A stretch of DNA of 64,000 bases from Polytrichum commune (taxonomy: Eukaryota > Streptophyta > Polytrichopsida > Polytrichales > Polytrichaceae). The notes beneath the pieces were generated by a model, which ran no database searches, had not been told where the DNA came from, and worked only from the letters and a program-made list of their open reading frames with translations. Numbering within the stretch: position 1 is the stretch's first letter; the number at the start of each line of letters is the position of its first letter. The stretch spans positions 36,957,081 through 37,021,080 of the forward strand of contig OX485809.1 of the NCBI GenBank assembly GCA_950295325.1, in the 5' to 3' direction. A program made the position numbers and the translations under genes. Positions 46,001 through 57,890 of the stretch are shown piece after piece.

Positions 46001-46542
46001 CCAAGAGGTTGGTGATCTAAATTTACTTGAGCTTCTGCAACTTGCCCAGTGGAGGTAAATCCTCCTAAAAACTGCTTCATCAGAAAATCTTGTAAGCCAA
46101 TGCCTGCACCTTGAGCATCACAAACTGATTGAACATATATAATTTGGTTTAATATGGCCTGTTCCAGTGTCCTTGCCTCCCTGCCCTCACCTTCATCAAG
46201 TGCTTGCCTGCCCTCACCATCACCAGGTGCTTGCTTGCCCTCACCTTCACCAGGTGTTTGCCTGCCCTCACCATCATAGTATGCCTCGCTGCCCTCACCA
46301 TCACATTCTGCTAAGGCAATATCCGAGTCTTCATCAATGTCCATATCCAGTGCTGAGCGATCCTGTTCTTCATATTCAACCACCTCCAACTCTGTTCCTT
46401 CAAACTCCTTCAGAAGTAAAAGTTCAGCATCATCTTGCCTTTGCAAGTGATCTCTTGCAGTTGACATCATAACTAGCCTTCCTCCCATGTTCACACAAAT
46501 TTTGCATGGACATTGAATCCTTCGATCCCTGCGTTCAGACAT
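43012..46542 (-). pseudogene. Tnp2/CACTA-like transposase gene with one premature stop
   Basis: Three exons join in frame at GT-AG sites: 46542-45322, 45206-44102 and 43964-43012, about 1092 residues. I chose the ATG of MSERRDRRIQCPC. Features: an N-terminal CxC segment (CPCKIC); an acidic linker with four ~10-residue GEGRQ repeats; a Cys cluster (CPLCSEMCPKCKLPRKK); CPQPNCK ... CRKC; then TGDHPAQTKIGMLKASGK followed by CRRC, and DLVFDVMHITSLNLFKNYI. The last two match the GD-PA ... GK-PCR-C and D-MH-LN pattern of Transposase_21/Tnp2 proteins (CACTA superfamily). One in-frame TAG at 44271-44273 interrupts exon 2; the frame is open on both sides. No terminal inverted repeats were found, so it may be an old, recently silenced copy or a domesticated gene. 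Confidence 0.7.
46183..46290 (-). repeat. Minisatellite coding the GEGRQ repeats
   Basis: About four imperfect 30-bp units ('ccctcaccatcaccaggtgc' on the plus strand) encode the repeated Gly/Glu/Gln linker of the transposase. Confidence 0.8.
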
Positions 46543-48929
46543 TGCTTTTCCTAATTTCGGTTGTGCATTTGCCCCCACCCACCTGGTTCGCTAAGTAAGC
46601 ACTAAGAAATTGTCACTAAGAACACATGTGCGCATATGCTAACCACAGGTTCTTCAGGTGCATCCTGATAACAACAAACAACCCAAATGGTAAAGCACAT
46701 CATGACCATCGTCATCCAGATTATGTCACAAATATCCTACTCACCTACAGTGTCCTAACAGCTCAAGAACTGCAGAAAGTATTGAGCCACTATCAAGTGC
46801 TATAATCTTGTGTTGTATTGGACACAACGCAAGAATGCACCATCACATAAGCAAGAAACATATTTTGCATGTACTCTAGCACGAAGATCAAACCTTAGAG
46901 TCATAGTCCCATTTCTCGCCATAGCCGTGCTCTCGCTCTTCAGCGTCAGAGCTCATTGCTGGAGGAGACGACGAATTCCGTAATTCGTGTCATCCAGACG
47001 ACGATATTCATCTTACAAGCCAGAAAATGGAGCACAGATAGAACACTTCAGCATATCTGCATATTTTCTACGAGTCTGTTCAAGTATTCCCTACCTAACC
47101 CTGCACAGCACGGATATTATGCACAGCCAACGTCACCTTAAGCATTTCAAGTGCACCTCTGAACAATAATGAAGAGCTTTGAGGAATAATCCAATCTGAC
47201 ACCTACGTCCTCACTTTAGAACAAATTTGTCTCTCCAGTCTATATAATGTGGAGATAGGATAACATCTATCGCCAATTAGTTCCCCATGTTTCCTTATGA
47301 AATGAAAACATAAAAAAAAAGCTTCAACAGATGCCACGGTTAAGTTCCTCTACCTTACTTCTCCCATTCCGCCCTCGCTGTGCCCACACATGAACAGACA
47401 TCGAACAAATTTTTGCCTATGGGCCCCAGTTGAACCTCCTCACACCCTGATGAAGCAGCAATATGAAAAGAGCATCAGGATGATGAGAGAGAGGATGATG
47501 ATGTTTCCGCTTTTCCCCATTTCGTTTACTTATTACCCATGGAATGGAATGTATGGATGTAAAGGATGGATGTATGGATGGATGTAAAGTATGGATATAT
47601 GAATGGATGGATGGAGGGATGGAGGGATTTCGAGAGGAGGAAGAGAGCAGCGGCGTCATTTTTGTTTTCTTTCTTTCTTAATCTTCTTTCTTGGTGCTTG
47701 CTGTGGTACTTTTGGGCCACCCCCTTTCGAGGGAGCCTAAAAGTATCACACAAGCCCTTCGGTGAAGGTGGCCTGCATTTGCAGGCGCCCAAGCCGAACC
47801 CGGATGATAGGTGTATAACGTGAGTAGTTAGATTTTTAAGGGAGATTAAATATGCGTCGTAGTACCTCCGGAGGTTAGGCCTTAGTTTTTTACTAGTGTG
47901 GCTTTAAACTCCACTAACCAATTTCATATCTAGTTCTAACCTTAACCTACAACCTATTCTACGCGCAGACGCACCAGCCTTGAAACCAAGGCAATCCTAA
48001 TTTGTGAATTGGGATGGTTCTGATACACCCAACCGGGTGTGACTCATACCACCCTAACTCAACGAACGGAATAACGACAATTTGATGGACCATTCAATTC
48101 TTCCTATTTATTTATTTAGTTCTATTTAGTTTTCTAAGCGGGGGAACTTGGCCTAAGTCCCACCCTTCACACAAATTCCTTCTTAATTACTTACTTTTGT
48201 TTGCACGTCCTAACTCACTACATTAACATATTAGGCATCACCCCTTACCTCGGGTCTCTTGCCAACAAGGGTTTACGATTTATTTTGTATGTTTTGATTG
48301 TTAAATGTGTTTACACTGGATAGACCACGAAATGCAACTCAATGGGACCAGGGTGACGGGCGACCTGTAGGTTCAACCTGTTGCGCAATCTTCATAAATT
48401 GGGGCCATTACTCCCAATCTATGGGGCCAACAACATAATAGTGGATTCGCGGGTCATTAACCCCACCTTTCCACCAACAACATTCAGAGTGGTCGTGTCG
48501 GTGATTAATCCGACTTACCACACACGAAACTTGCTAATAAATGAAGCTACTACCACAAAACATACCAAGGGCCCCGAAAACAATGGAATTGGGTACTCCC
48601 TTGGCGGTCAAGTGGTCAAGCCACTTGACCTTACGAGATAGGTGAGTGGATTTAGAAATGCGTACCTTAGCCGTGCTCCCTCCAATCCTAAATGGAAGGC
48701 TTAAGGTTAGTTAATTTACCTCAATTTTCCTCGGTTGATTTGGGCTTGATGTAGGCCGAGCCGCTACCTCCTTCCTTGCTCCACTTTCCGAGCGTCGACC
48801 TTGCCTCCTTCTTTGTAATTAGTTTGGTAGTAAGCGTACCTTAGTTAACAATTAAAATATAAAGTGTTATTCTGCCCTGTAATTTAATCCTAAGCATAAT
48901 ATTTATACTTAGTGCACCAAATTATCTTT
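46543..48929. other. Stretch without a recognised gene
   Basis: The right edge of the transposase gene's promoter should lie near 46543-46950. A GGATG-type simple repeat (tatggatggatg) occupies about 47530-47630. No convincing exons or RNA genes were seen. Confidence 0.4.
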
Positions 48930-49700
48930 CCAATGATCTAAAAATCACTCTAATCGGATAAGAAATGCAAAAGTTATGAGGGTTGGAAGTGTGAGGTCGA
49001 TTCAACCGACCCTTCCAACCCACCTATCTACCTTCTAACTTCAAAAATTCATAGCACATTCCTTACTACTTGGATCTAGGCTTTCCTGATACCATTGGAA
49101 AGCTATGAACAAGCTCTAACGAGAAAAATTATGACATCAGCAGGTTAAGCTAATAGAAATTCAGCGGACTCCTTGTAACACAGCAGTCAATCAAGAAGGC
49201 TTAAACTATGTATCTCGCCTTCAACAATTCATATCTAATTCAAATCTTAGTCAAATCAAACGTTCTATATGACCCTGGAGAGATATTAAAAAGATGTATT
49301 TGATAAAAATATGTGATTAGAAAGGTAAGCCGAAGTGAACCCAGCAGGTCCTCTGTAATGCAGCAGTCAACCAAAAGTTCTCAAACTATGTGTCCCATCT
49401 TGCACAATTCATATCTAATTCAAATCATGCTCAAATCAAATGTTCTAAGCCATTTTGGAAAGCTACACAAAAGTTCTACTTGGGAAAAATATAATTTCTT
49501 GGAATTAAAATTCCTATTGGGCTCGCAGGTCTGATCCAGCAGCCGCTACCCACAAGACCACCCAGTTTTTCTACTCCATCTTTGAAAATCCATAACTAAT
49601 TGTCATCTCAACCAAATCACAAATGGGAAACGGCTATGGATAGCTATATGAAATCTCTCTAAGAGAAAAATGATAAGTATCTTGTTCTAGCTTTTGAACT
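48930..49700. repeat. Degenerate tandem repeats of about 180 bp
   Basis: Blocks starting near 49145, 49345 and 49520 share the order 'cagcagtcaa(t/c)caa', 'aaactatgt', 'caattcatatctaattcaaatc' and 'tcaaatcaaa-gttct'. A weaker copy lies at about 48960-49140 with 'attcatag' and 'cattggaaagct'. Units have diverged strongly. It may be an old satellite or part of a retrotransposon LTR. Confidence 0.6.
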
Positions 49701-52700
49701 AAGCCTTCAGGGCATTGGCAGATGAGGTCTATAATGCCTCTACTCAAAACTCTACCATCCAACCTACCTCTACAAAAGAAGGAATAATTTTGTTGGTGTG
49801 TTAATAAACACACAACCTAACTAGGAGAGAGAAAGTAGAGGAGGTTCTCAAGCCTTTCTTTTAGACCATTGAGAATACATGCTAAAGGATTTTTTCCTAA
49901 CTACATTGAAGCAGGGCTTCGCCCAAAAACTAGAGAAAGAGAGAGAGCTACAAGGTGGAAGGAGGGGTTTTTAAACCCTCTCACAAAAGGGTTGGACCCC
50001 TCCTCCACCGGATCCATTTTTCAAACCCTTTCCCGAAATTTTGGCTCGGGGGTTTTCCCGGTTGAGGTTGCCACCCTCTCGCCGAGGTGGCTCCGACAAA
50101 AAACCTTTAGAAATCTTTCTAATTTTTCCGCCATCGAGTTGGCAAGGGGGCAAGTGGGCAAGTATCCCCCTTGCTTTTTTTTTTTTTTGTCTTCAAAATT
50201 CTTCACGCCGATTTTATCTTCTTACGTAAAACACCTCCAATAGTCTTGTGTGCCTCACACTAACTAATAAACTAACACTTGCTTAGCTAGCATCTACTAA
50301 CAATTGCTTAATAACTAGCATCTACTAATATTTGCTTAGCTAGTTGTTTTTACTAGCTAGCACATTTTTTCTACTTTGCTATCTTCTAGCACTACTTAGT
50401 TTCATTTTGACCTTCCTTCTTCTAGGCTAAATGCTAAATGAACTAATTTTTCCTAAATTCCCTATCAATTCTAATTTTTAATGCTAACATTCTAACTAAA
50501 AGTGATCCCGCAGAGTGGTGGACCACTCAAAGGGTTCACACTTGCTGCGAACACATGCTCGAGGCCAACGGATGGCCCGTGCCGCAATTTTGTTCTTCCG
50601 ATTTTTGTGACCTTCTATTTCCTCCGAGTCAAAGTATGCATTGAAGTGAGATCAAGGGATTGGAAAGAGATCTTTGGCTGGATTTGCAATGGCAACGGGT
50701 AAGGAAGTCAGGCGCGTTTGAGTTGGTGTTTTTTGTTGCGTTGCTAACGAGTGTGTGATGCATTTGCTGAAGTATGAATGATATGTTATCATATCTGAAT
50801 GATCGCTTACTTGTTGCATTCTGCTTAGCCATAACCTTTGCATGTCAATGCTTCTCCGATCATTCATGACCATCTTTCTAAGTTTTGTATGGATTACCAT
50901 CTTGATTCTAAGTTTTGCATTGGCTCCCTAGCAATTTGCTGAACTAGAGGTTTTGTTTTCAGTTGCGTGCCGATCGGTTAATCCATTACCATCTTGAATC
51001 TTAATCTTGAATGATCAGCGAATGCTCATTTCCGCAGGCATCCACTATCCTCGAGCCACCGCTGAGGTACGAAATATTGCACTAGTGTTCATCCACTCAT
51101 CTAACTTAGAATGCTTAATAAGGTCATCTGAGAGCTCTCAGTTTGAGTTACCACGCACGCACTCTTTGAATTCCAACATAGATGTCGATCCGCCACATAT
51201 TGTGCTAGAGGTTGGGGAATTTGTTGCAGTTTGGTGAGTGGTATTATCTTGGTCAGGTCGTGAGGAATTTCTTCCTAACGTAGTTTCAGCAACACCTGCA
51301 ATCTTTATGATTCTCTAAACTTTGAAGGACAGTAGCCGGGTGGGTGGTAACTTGTGAAGGTGTGTGCTTTTGAACTGCTTGGCTTCGAGGAGATTATACT
51401 GGCACCAGGGCGCTGAAGGTAAGCACATCGTAACTATGCTCTCTGCATCCACTTCTCGTAGGATGTGAAACACGAAATCAGTGCAAGAGGATTAGCAAAT
51501 CCAAGTCCTGCTGGTGGTCACTTCCCTCATGTGTTTTCGGAGCTTGTATAAATTAATCGTATTCATTGCCAAGTGAAGATCTTTTTTCAGTATCATGTCT
51601 TTTTGATGTTCGTATTTAACTTCCATGTTTGCTCTGTTTGTTTGGACTGGGTTATTAGGGTTTGCTTGTGCTAGGTGTTAGATTGGAAGTTTGCGATTGG
51701 GAAGTGAAGGTTGATGCGATCAATTGGATTAGGAGATGATTGAGGCTGAATTGTCCAAAGCTTGAAATCCAAGTGGTTTCAGAATCATAATGCCCCAAAT
51801 TACCCCTTCCCTTTCGCTTAAATTCGTTTTATTCCGGGTTGTGTTCGTTCTGTCTTTGGTGGTGAGCTATGATGATCCACACACTAGTAAAATGCCAGTT
51901 CTGCTTCTGAAAACCGTGAATGAGAACTGGTCAAGTCTGAGCTCTATCTGTCACTACTATCGAGAATGAGGTGTGTTATGTTGGCGGTGATGACAAGAAA
52001 ATTTCGTCAAGCTCAACAGACTTGATATGGGGATAACGTCTGTGATGATAAACAGGCTTGTTTCTCAAACATTCGCAGTGGCCGCCTAAAGCTTTCGCCC
52101 TGCCGGGCTTGAGAGCTAATGCAGCTTCCAAACCTTCCTTGGATATCTGCGACGTTGGCAGTGAGAAATGATAGGATGTGTATGCGAGGCTAGGATTACA
52201 CAAGTATCCGCGCTTCTGAGGGAAAACCCTGTGAAGCACAGAAATACATAATGGTTGAATTTCTTGACATGAGCCTCGTAGACATTGTCATTCAGTTGTG
52301 TTTGTATTAAACGTTCGATATTGGAGTAAATGTGACTCTTGTTCATTTGAGACTTGGAGCGGGAGCGGGATAACAACGGAGCGTGTTCTGTTTCGCCCTA
52401 CGCTTCGTTCTGGTGAATGTTTTGGAGCGGAAGCGGGAGCTGCACTGGAGGTTGTTATTCGGGAGCGGTGACTTTGTTCATTGGATAAGGTAAGTTTGAT
52501 ATCATTTGATATGGTGGTGGAATACTGGAGTTCTAGATTGGAGAAGTACTTGGTTGAATTGGATGTGCGGTTGTGTTGTTTTTTCGGAAGATTAGGAAGA
52601 ATTCGGAAGAATTTCAGGAGTGGACGGAAGAGTACCTGCGTAGGAGAATTTCGGGACTGGACGGAGTGTTGCTGTGGAGTTTGTTGTTTTCTTGCCGCGG

Positions 52701-52924
52701 CCGGGAAGGTGAGTGTTATGAGCTGTCGTAGTCGTTGCGGTCTTTGATTGCATTTAGTGTGATGTTTCGTTTTGTTTGTGACGAGTTCTTTGACAATGTT
52801 GTTTGCTTTTTTTAACGTTGTTTGGTATTGCTCACTTATTAGTTGACTCTAGTGCAAGCATTTCCTTCTATGAATTGTCGTTTTTAAAGGTGTAATTGAC
52901 TCCTCAGTGGATTGATGTTTACAG
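49701..52924. other. Upstream region of the split host gene, mostly unrecognised
   Basis: The interval has several donor- and acceptor-like sites (for example donors near 52490 and 52709), so non-coding or short 5' exons of the gene at 52925 are possible. From 50240 to 50400 the phrase 'gcttagctag' recurs. No protein family was recognised. Confidence 0.35.
51039..51232 (+). CDS. Possible exon, unknown product
   Basis: An open frame between an acceptor (TTCCGCAG) and a donor (TTTG|GTGAGT) ends in DVDPPHIVLEVGEFVAVW. No family was recognised; the V-G-x-F-V ending faintly resembles small beta-barrel readers. It could belong to the gene at 52925. Confidence 0.25.
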
Positions 52925-55291
52925 GTGAGACAAAAACAAGAAAATGAAGCCAATAGAGTGTGATGCCTCTACTGGAAAAAACGAATATGAGAAGCTCCGA
53001 GATTCCATAATGAGGAGAAACGCTATAGTCTTGAAGAGTTTAGGATTGCCGTCATTTGAGAGCAAAACCCCTGCAGGTTCTGTAGTTGCCAAACTCCCAT
53101 GCAAGTTAGGTTCAGCATCTACGCTCCCCCAAGCTGCAGTAGTTGCCAAATTGCCGGCAAGTACAACACCTAAGCTGGCTTCAAGTTTCGTCGTGAAACT
53201 GCCCTCAAGTGCATCAAGTAAGCCTGATTTGGTTGAAATTCCTACTTACAACCAAATATTTTGTCCTCCACCACAACGCTACAAAGAGCCTGGCAAGTTG
53301 TATGGAAAGGAAGTCCTCAGAAAGTATTTCTACAGCCAGTACCTGACCTTGATGACCAATCGACGCATTATGAAAGGATGGTTGGTGGATAGAGGATTGT
53401 TTGACAATCCTCCCAACCTCAAAGATGCAGGAGCCAACATTGAATTAAAAAAATTCATTGAAGAAAGGCAATTAGAGCTAGCTGCTTTGAATTTTGGATC
53501 CACTACTTATAAGTGGCAACCAAAAGAGATGTATGAGACAATTAAAGAAATGTTGCACTATGCTAGAAGAAAGATGAACTCAAGTGCAAATGATGTTGTT
53601 CAAGATGCAAACAATGCAGATGGTGGTGTTCAAGAGGTATGAGCTCTTTTTTAAATATGTATATTCAAATTATCAAAGACTCATGTATCTTATACTACTC
53701 ATTCATTATCATTTTATTGTTGCAACACTACTATCTAATTTAATTCAATTGGAGACTTGTGAATGCAGGTTGAAATTGTAGTTGACTTGGTTGTGGGAAC
53801 ACGCGAACACCAAAAGATCCGGATTGGCGGTTTTAAGTGCCAAATCCGGGTTGTCCGGATGACCCTAGTATCGTCCAGGGATTCTGTGAAGTGTAGGAGG
53901 TCTAAAACTCTCCGTACCTGCTTTTTTCCTCTTCCTTAGCCAAATTTCCGGAAATCCTAATTTCCGGATATTTGGTCTTTGGGGACATTCTTAGCCTTTT
54001 TCCGGAGTGTGCCTCTCCGGATGTTATTTCTAGGTCCTCTTTATAATACTTACCCACCCCTTTACGTCTACCCTCTAGAATAGGTGGTTTCTTCCGGTGA
54101 AGACGTCCTTGATAAGATTAGAATCCGGAAACTCCCTCACAACCAATCCGGATTGATCAGGTCCGTCCTGGCAGGTCACGCAGAGAGATCCGGATTGTTC
54201 CTTGAGACCACAGTGACCAGAAGAGTCCGGATTCCGACCGGAGATCTTACTCGACGGGATGAGTTGGTGACCCGTACCACTTTCCGGATTGTCCCGTCCA
54301 CCGGTGAGGAGACCCCTTCAGAAGATTAGATCAGTCCGGAACCCTTCCGGACCTTTGCCTAATCCTCCCCACGGCTATCTCACCGGGACGTTACCTAGAC
54401 ATCCGGAACCATGAGGATCTCTTCCTACTACACTCCGGAGGTGGCCTCCAATCCGGAATCCTTACTGATCCGGACCTCTCCTTCCCCGTTCGACGGATCT
54501 GTCCGGCTACCTCTACCTTGGATTCTACTCAATCTGAGCTAACTGGGCGATCCGTACCACCAATCCGGATAGGTCCGTCTAAGGACGGTGGGACCTCTTC
54601 AGAAGATCAGATTGGCGTAAGTCCGGATCCCTTCCGGATCTCACCCAATCTTCCCAGCGGCTATCCCACCTAGACGTTACCCAACCCACCGGATTAATGA
54701 GGTTTCCCTCCCACTACACTCAGAGAGGATCTACAAGGCGATAACCGGATCTGATCCGGGTCTCCTCTCTCATGTCCTATCCGGAACTCCTATCCCTCAT
54801 GCTCTCTCTCTTTCTTCCACTAGCAATCTCCGGATCATTCACGCAAACATCAATCAAGAGAAGTCAAGGAGTGAGAGGTAAAGACATTTATTCAGAATAG
54901 GAGTAATCGCAATGCAACAATTGAGAAGGAACGCTTCTCAAGCTCCTTATTCAGCCTTAAGTAGAGGCTCAAAAATCCCTAAACTGAGGACGGCGGCCCA
55001 AGCGGCAGCCGCTTAAGAAAACCCTAACCACACCCGGTCTCCCGGATTTCCCGGATCCAGATCCGGGTTTTCCGCTGACACTTACCAAGGGAAAATTTTA
55101 TTAATCGTCTTCAAAAACTCCTAAGTCCTACCTGCCTACCTCTATTCTGCCTAACTAATCTAGCTACTCTCCTAACTAAGAAGACCGGTGCTTCTTCGGA
55201 GCCGATCCCTCCCTTGAGTGACTCCCTAACCCGCTGATGGCAGATGAACCCCCTGCCGGCGATGCCTTCTGCAGCCGCATGAGCATCCTCC

Positions 55292-57240
55292 TCATGTTCG
55301 GAGACGGAGCAACCTCGTCCTCCGAATCCGCTCGGTCCGTGGGGTAGCGGTCCCTGGTGTTCCGGAGACTGTCCCTGGGGTTCCGGAAGCTGTCCCCATC
55401 CGGATGCTTCGGACTGGAGAAGGATCGCTTCCGGTGCCCTGCTCCGGATTCCGCCTGCCCGAGATCGAAGCCGTCCGCGGATCCCTGTTGGAGGCCGCCC
55501 TTGAGGGTGGCGGAGGAAAGGGACTCACCATTTGGCAGTCCCGTGGAGACGATGGCGAGGCGTGGGTCATAGGGGCCTTGCCCCTACTCGGGGTTGCCTC
55601 CCGGTCAGAAATCTGGTGCCGGATCGGCGTCCTAGCCCTATCCGGAGTCCGGGACCTATCCGAGTTCCGCGGCACAGGGGACTGGCCCCTTCCGGATCGG
55701 ACCGACCCGGTGCTTTTCCGCCTCACCTGGGGAGAACGGACTCTTTCCGGAGCCCCTCCGGAACTACCAGGCCGAGAGCCGCCTCCTTGCTGGCTGGGTC
55801 CTGCAGAGGCCGGCGGATTCTGAACCAGGGCTACTTCACCAACCACCTCGTAGAGGGTTCCGGTTGGTGACCCTGGCGGACCCGGATAGAGCACCCTTCG
55901 CAGTGTTCCGCTTGGCGGGACCACCCTCTGGATTTCCGCCAAGAGATCCTTCATCGTTCGTGAATACTTCACGAGGATGGGGAGGGTCTGCCTGGCGGAA
56001 GCGGGATCTCCGGACTCCATCATCCGGTCGTAGAGATGTGCCTTGTTAACGATCTCCGCCGGATGACCCACCAGTTCCCGGATCCGGCTGAAGAGCACTG
56101 CCTGCTCCGCATGGTACTTCCGGATCTCCTCGCTCTTCTAACTCAGCTCCTGAGTCATGGCCGCTACCTGTGCGGTGAGGTGGGCGTTCTCCGTCTTGGC
56201 CTGTTCCAGCTCCTTCCGGTCCGCCCTCTTTGCCAATTCCCGGAGAATGTTTCCGGGTCCGCAGTCGTCCAGAGCATGGTTCGCCCCCCTGACGATGTGC
56301 TCCAGTCGGTAATATTGGGTCTTGAGGTCCTCCATGCCCTCCTGGAACCGTTTGAACGGATTCTCCGGAAAGTCCCAAGCGGATAGGTCCACATTCCGCC
56401 ATGGGGTCTCCCGGCTGGGTCCGGCTTCCGGATGTTGGTGAGGGGGAGGAGGAGAGAGTGGCCTCGAGACGGTTGGCGGCGGGCTTCCGGGTGACGAGGG
56501 AGGTGCTTCCGGAAGAATAGGGTCTCTGGAGGTCTCCGTCTCGACGTCTCCGGCTTCCGGAAGCAGCTTGTAGGTGACCTCATCCGCCGCTATTGTGAGC
56601 AGGTCCTCCTCCTCTGCCGTGATGCAGTCGAAATGCTGGTAGGGTGCAAAATGAAGGGGGAGAGGAAAGAGGGTTTCCGGCCAATATGGGGGAGGGCCCG
56701 CCCCACTATCTCCTGGATAATCAGCCCCCAGTTCACCGGCCGGACTCCGGACATGGCACCGAACAGCGTGTTAGCCATGGTAAGGCTAATCCGCTTCGGC
56801 TTGTCCGGGTTAAGGATAGGCAGGAGGAATTCCAATACCCTCCTCTCTCTTAGGTTCCGGCAGTTCCCGGGGTGGAAGCCGTCCTTCGGATCCGCGTCCC
56901 CTCTAAATTTTCCGGCGAACAAGCCGTCGCAGCGGCCGGCCCATCCTTCTGTAATCCCCCGAGGAAACCCGTAGACCCTGTTCCAAATATCCGGAGTCCA
57001 GTGTTCCAGATCTCTCCTCTTTGTCCCTAACCACTGATTTCCCCTCTCAAACTTAAACTCTCGGAGAGTATCTTCGGCTCGGAGGTTCCAGGGTTTGGCT
57101 AGCAACCCCGCGCAGCCCATAACCCGGAGATCCTCCGCGAGCTCCTGTAGCTCCCTATCTTCCCTCGGAATTGCAGGGATGAGGGCTTTGAGCGGAACCG
57201 GGATAGGTTCCCTCTGATCCTCTTCCCGTGCTTCCGGCAT
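55292..57240 (-). pseudogene. Gag-like protein of the TCCGGA-rich element, broken
   Basis: The ATG at 57240 starts MPEAREEDQREPIPVPLKAL. The part with ANTLFGAMSGVRPVNWGLI resembles the N-terminal region of plant retrotransposon gag or 'putative plant transposon' proteins. Near 56640 a frameshift leads to another frame (ITAEEEDLLTIAADEVTY), which runs through a coiled coil (KELEQAKTENAHLTAQVAAM) to an in-frame TAG at about 56138. The same frame then continues (IRELVGHPAEIVNKAH) into an Arg/Ser/Pro-rich basic tail ending at 55292. The basic tail could bind nucleic acid. No protease, RT or integrase was seen. Confidence 0.55.
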
Positions 57241-57861
57241 TTTCCTCTTCTCTCAGTTTCCGGCTCAACCACGGAAACTCCCTCTCTTCTGGATTCCTTC
57301 CCTTCCGTCTAATTGCCACAGAGTCCCGGCAAGCCCACTGCCGGTGACTGAAAAGTGCAGAGTCCCAGCAATCCCACTGCTGGCGGCTCGAAAGAATTAA
57401 CACCTCACCACTCGTTCTCTCAACAGGTTGCCCTTTTCAGAAAAAAAATGGGAGGGAGAAGGAAGGGACCCTTAAATATCCTTCCTCCCTCTTCCTTCCC
57501 CTGTTACCGTTTGGTTTAACGGAAAACGGTTACCAACCGTTTTCCGGCGGTTCTCCCCAATGGTTTTACTAACATTTTTACCAACGGCTTTCTTTTCCCC
57601 CAACCGCCATAAGGCCCGTTATAACCGCCACTTCCGGGCCGTTGGGTAATCTTGGCGCGTCCGTTACTTGGTCCGGACCAATGGTTTGGACCATGATTAC
57701 ATGGTCCGCCCATCCTATTTGACGGACCGGTCATAGTACTTATTTAGAGTGGTTTTATCGCACGAGGCGGGGTTAGAATACTCTATTTCCTGGTATAATT
57801 AATTTTGTCCTAAAAGACCCTATTATCTTCAGATAAGCAAGGTAAAATACGGAAATTGAAT

Positions 57862-57890
57862 CCGTATTTCCGTATTTCCGTATTTCCGTC
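57862..57890. repeat. Three tandem TCCGTATT units near the element end
   Basis: Head-to-tail copies of 'tccgtattt' (period 9) lie 20-45 bp from the right terminus of the TCCGGA-rich element. Confidence 0.75.

Noticed and set aside
55357-55870. Plus-strand frames in the TCCGGA-rich element
   Set aside because: They oppose the Arg/Ser/Pro-rich gag-like tail and arise from the biased GC-rich composition.
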